DNA of 64,000 nt from Diadophis punctatus similis (taxonomy: Eukaryota; Chordata; Lepidosauria; Squamata; Dipsadidae), in NCBI GenBank assembly GCA_023053685.1, contig JALIGW010000001.1, positions 67,461,740-67,525,739 on the forward strand, in the 5' to 3' direction. Positions 60,448 to 64,000 of the stretch are shown piece after piece. A model generated the notes under the pieces. The model did no database searches, had not been told where the DNA came from, and saw only the letters and a list, made by a program, of their open reading frames with translations. Every line of letters starts with the position of its first letter. The stretch's first letter is position 1. The position numbers and the translations under genes are program-made.

Positions 60448-60678
60448 CAGGGGTGGGTTCTACTTACCTTCCCCATTGGTTCGCATCGCGATGGAAATGA
60501 CCCTCTGCGCATGCACAGTACTATAAAAAAAGCTTCTGTGCATGCTCAGAAGCAAAAAACACGAGAGAACCAGCTGGGGGCATGGCAGGCCTGGGTCGCT
60601 GCCAGTTCCAGCGGCCCAGGCCACCAAGTTACTACCAGTTCTCTAGAACTGGTCCGAACTGGGAGGAACCCCTCTCTA
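60448..60678. mobile_element. hAT-type MITE (GGTTC/GAACC family), copy 7
   Basis: The left end is CAGGGGTGGGTTC. The right end is decayed (GGAACCCCTCTCTA, last base A for G). The perfect duplication 'gtgctggg' flanks it (60440-60447 and 60679-60686). Shortest copy at 231 bp. Confidence 0.88.
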
Positions 60679-61676
60679 GTGCTGGGGGGTGAGGGTATCA
60701 TTCACCCTGTTAATCAGGAACACAATATGCTTTTCTTTTGTAACGGGTTCATACTGTAAAACTGATGAAAAGTGGTCTTTCATCCCATTGGCCTTGGAAT
60801 AAATAATGATGGAAGAGACCATTTGTGCAGCCTAGTTAAAAGTTATTATCTTAATCAGGAAATCTACTATTGGATTCTAGATTGAATTTGTTATGATATT
60901 GGGAGTGTCCTGGTTAGATGGTATTCATTTCATGTTTACTTTTTGTATTAGAAGTAGACAGTCTAACTTGGTGGAGAACCCGTGTTCTTACCTGTCCTGA
61001 AATACATCCCCAGGAGCCTCAGGGAGAGCTAACTTTGAGAGCCACATGCCCTGCTTGAACATTATGCTGACAAATAATAAACTCAAACTGAAAATATGTT
61101 AAGCCCCATTCCAGTTTCATGTTTTGAATTAGTCATTTTAAAAGAAAAAAGAAAAAAAAAGTGAAAAAAGGAAGACAGAAAAAAAACCTGATAGAAAGGT
61201 AAAATATCAGTAAGTGGGCAAGGAAGTTGCAAAAGTTGTGCAAGTAACAATAAACAAAATACATAATGTTACATTTAATAAAAAGGAAAAATATTTAAAG
61301 ATTATTTTGAATCTCTGGGCTGAATTCCAGTATTTCCTATTTTATTATTTAAAGATAAATCACATATAAGGAGATACAAAGATATAGAAAGACCAAAAAA
61401 CTATTAAAACTTTATTGGTAAATATTTAGTTTCTAACTTTACCCTCCTTATACTCCAAATTATATAAAATATTTATGATTATTTAACATTTTCATATATT
61501 ACTGATTTTAGTTCTTCGACCAATTAATTTTTCACTTAAAAACCATATTAGATGATTAAGTTGACCTTGCTGCATGGTTTTTTATATATATGTATTTTAT
61601 ATAATTTTATATAATTTTATACACAGACACAGACACACACATACACCATGCAGCAAGGTAAATACACATACACAAA
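60679..61676. other. Upstream flank, nothing recognised
   Basis: AT-rich sequence. It ends in a small inverted repeat: 'accttgctgcatggt' at about 61564 and 'accatgcagcaaggt' at about 61646. Confidence 0.5.
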
Positions 61677-61919
61677 TAATGATTATAATACAATATAATA
61701 TAATATAATATAATACAATACAATACAATACAATACAATACAATACAATACAATACAATACAATACAATACAATACAATACAATACAATACAATAATATA
61801 ATATAATATAATACAATACAATACAATACAATACAATACAATACAATACAATACAATACAATACAATACAATACAATACAATACAATACAATATAATATA
61901 ATATAATATAATATAATAT
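61677..61919. repeat. (AATAC)n/(AATAT)n pentanucleotide microsatellite
   Basis: About 48 pentamers arranged as AATAT-AATAC-AATAT-AATAC-AATAT blocks. The long minus-strand frames rich in Ile-Val-Leu-Tyr-Cys are translations of this repeat and not genes. Confidence 0.97.
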
Positions 61920-62129
61920 TCCAATTATATATGGAAGTCATTCTTGCTTGAGTTTGGTCAGACTTATCAATACAATTTTTCCAATGCTGCAATTTTTCCA
62001 ATGCTGCATATTTTTCAAGTTTAAGTTCTGGGTCTGATACAATATTGTTAATAACAATTGCTTTTCAAAAGTTGTGCTTGTTATACTGAACATACAGTAT
62101 ATCTTGTGATCAATTTTGTGGATATGCCT

Positions 62130-63170
62130 TGGAATCTTTCCTAATTTGAAAAGTGTTTTTAATTCAAAATTGGTTTCAAAATTTTCTGAATCGTGCATTT
62201 TTTTCCAGTATTTTTGAGGATTTTTTTACATGCCATTACATATGGTAAAATGTTCCTTCTGCATTTCCAGCATTTGCTACTATATGATTTGTCTGTCTTG
62301 GCAAATTATTGAAGGAGTTGCATACCATCTATTAAACATTTTGTACTAGTTTTCTCTTAAGCTGTCACTTGAGATGAATTTTGTAAATTTGTTCCATAGT
62401 TCTTCCCATGTATTGTGATTGTTCTGTGAAGTTTTGCATCGATTTTATCGTTCAGTGTTTGATTTGTTATGTATCCATGTCATATCTAAATAACAATTTG
62501 TATTTACACATTAATAGGTGGTCTTGATTCTATAAGAGGATTTCACATTTGGTCATTTTTCTTTGAAGCTCTTCCTTGGTTTTGAGGTCAGTTTTTATTC
62601 TTCCAACAATTTGTAGATACATCAGCCATGGCATATTCTGGCCTTCACCAAGTAATTCTTGCTGTGATTTTAGTCAGTTCATGGAATCTGAATTGCCATA
62701 TTTCCATGTGTGATTGTACTTCTCTTACTATTATTAATTATAGTATAAAAATGTTTAAAGGAAAGCTTAGCAGTGATATTTCTTGACTTGCTATTTTTCT
62801 AAGTTTCCATACTTTTATTAAGCTTTGTCTTATACATCCTTTTATAAATTTTATGTCCCTCTATTATAAATTTTGGTGAAGTCCACCAGTTAACTAGCAC
62901 CTTCTAATTTTATTTGCAGTTTTGCAGTCAATGATTTTAAAACAGGTTGTTATAGAAAATAGAGGAAATTTCCACAGCTTGTCTTCTAGATATGTTAGTG
63001 AGAAATCTGGAGTTTGAAGTTCTGAGACATTTGGAAGGCAAAGGATATCAAAACGGCTACAGTAGAAATTATAAGGCTTATTGCATTGGGTTTTAACAAT
63101 TGCCAGTGGAATTGAATGTGGCAGATAATTCTTCTCTTCTGAAATGAGGGAATAATTCTTAGTGCCTTTC
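62130..63170 (-). pseudogene. Old L1 ORF2 C-terminal relic
   Basis: Broken frames on the minus strand give L1 ORF2 pieces in order: 'MPWLMYLQIVGRIKTDLKTKEEL' (about 62560-62640), 'TWEELWNKFTKFISSDSLREN' (about 62350-62425), then an RWY-like stretch and a degenerate 'CWKCRRN' knuckle (about 62255). These parallel the 55745-56298 copy. Multiple stops and frameshifts show it is old. The 5' limit on the right is uncertain. Confidence 0.65.
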
Positions 63171-64000
63171 AATACAGATTTACAGCTTCAGAAGGACTGT
63201 TGTGCAGGAGGGAAGAATTTAATTTAATTTAATCTGTTTCTCTTAATTAATGCTTGCTTCTTCCCTTCCTTCCCTCCCTCCCTCCCTCCCACCCGCTCTT
63301 TACATGAGGAAAACAAGGAAAGCATATTCTCATGCAGTGATAGTGCTATGATCATATAACTATAGGTGCATAGAATATATGCCAGCACTTCCCACTCTTT
63401 TTTTATGCATTTCTCAATTTCATAAAACTTTGGAAAACCACCACAAAATAAAGAATTAGCAATCCTGTAGATACCATAGCCCAAGTGAGCCTCTAAGATG
63501 ACATCTGCAGGACAAATATAAATTCATTTAAAAAATGAATTTTTAAATGCATGTAGAATTGATGTTTCCACCTGAAATTTGTGAAATTCTAGATAAGAAT
63601 TCCAAAACTTAAGAGATTTGGCAATATCCCAATATTTTGGTTACTTTATTTTTTAAAAGAATATTTTAATTCTGGCATCTGTGTCAGCTGCTGTAGTTAG
63701 ACTCCAGAGCACAGATTAAGAAATATTAGTCTAACCAAAATTATTCTATGTTGTTCCAACTTTCCAGAAGTCTGACTTTTGTATCATGAGAACAGCGCCA
63801 GGGCAATGAAATTCAAAATATTTTGCATATACATTGATTAATTAATTAATTAATTCTTCTAATAGTATCTGCAGAAGAAATGAGTTCAGGAAAATCATGA
63901 TTCCTTGTAAAAATATAAATATTTAGATGGTTCTAGGGCAAGGAAGTTTTTTCAACCCAATACCTAGTCCTAGGCAAGCACAAAGAATTGCCTCCAACAG
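63171..64000. other. Upstream flank, nothing recognised
   Basis: Contains a (CCTT/CCCT)n tract near 63262-63290 and an ATTA repeat at about 63836-63855. No gene seen. Confidence 0.5.

Noticed and set aside
61597..62001. 134-codon frame of repeated Tyr-Cys-Ile-Val-Leu
   Set aside because: It is the AATAC/AATAT pentanucleotide array read in frame, which has no stops by chance.

Overview
The window is vertebrate nuclear DNA, most likely from a squamate reptile and probably a snake. It is AT-rich, almost wholly non-coding, and crowded with squamate-type repeats: tRNA-derived Sauria SINEs, several CR1/L2-group LINEs, L1 copies, SPIN and other hAT elements, a Tc1-like relic, and a LINE whose tail runs into a TTCTA (AATAG) pentanucleotide array of the kind reported to be seeded by snake CR1 elements. 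No bacterial, plasmid or phage features are present, and there is no CRISPR array.

The only protein-coding host gene I can support is the 5' end of CRIM1 (cysteine-rich motor neuron 1) on the minus strand. Exon 1 coding sequence is 36984-37338: start codon, signal peptide and a 12-cysteine IGFBP-like domain. It lies in a CpG island of roughly 36730-38480. Exon 2 is 16686-16856. Both splice junctions are GT-AG and phase 1, and they join into a continuous frame. Intron 1 is therefore 20,127 bp (16857-36983). Positions 1-16685 are the start of intron 2; exon 3 and the rest of the gene (the cysteine-rich repeats, transmembrane segment and tail) are off the left edge. Everything right of the CpG island (about 38.5-64 kb) is upstream flanking DNA with no recognised host gene.

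Layout: 1-16.7 kb, CRIM1 intron 2, with a frameshifted CR1 LINE (935-3204), an older CR1 split by a 1.6-kb hAT element (3340-6060), an L2-like/Tc1-like/MITE nest (12.4-14.25 kb) and mariner-like MITEs. 16.9-37.0 kb, intron 1, with a Rex1-like LINE and its AATAG tail, a Sauria SINE holding a SPIN element that itself holds another MITE, a candidate solo LTR, further SINEs and old CR1 fragments. 37-38.5 kb, CRIM1 promoter and exon 1. 38.5-64 kb, upstream region with many well-bounded hAT insertions, a CR1 with an uninterrupted 512-codon reverse-transcriptase frame (49492-51030), an L1-like 3' end flanked by an identical 146-bp direct repeat (51337-52491), a second 5'-truncated L1 with a 14-bp duplication, and large CT and AATAC microsatellites.

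I found no new multi-gene system. The more unusual signals are the 146-bp target-site duplication, two unrelated hAT elements in the same site of two Sauria SINEs, a hAT MITE family carrying perfect NRF1-type palindromes, and one hAT copy carrying six ETS/GABP-type sites in inverted pairs. TE family names come from sequence recall without a database search and should be read as class-level calls.
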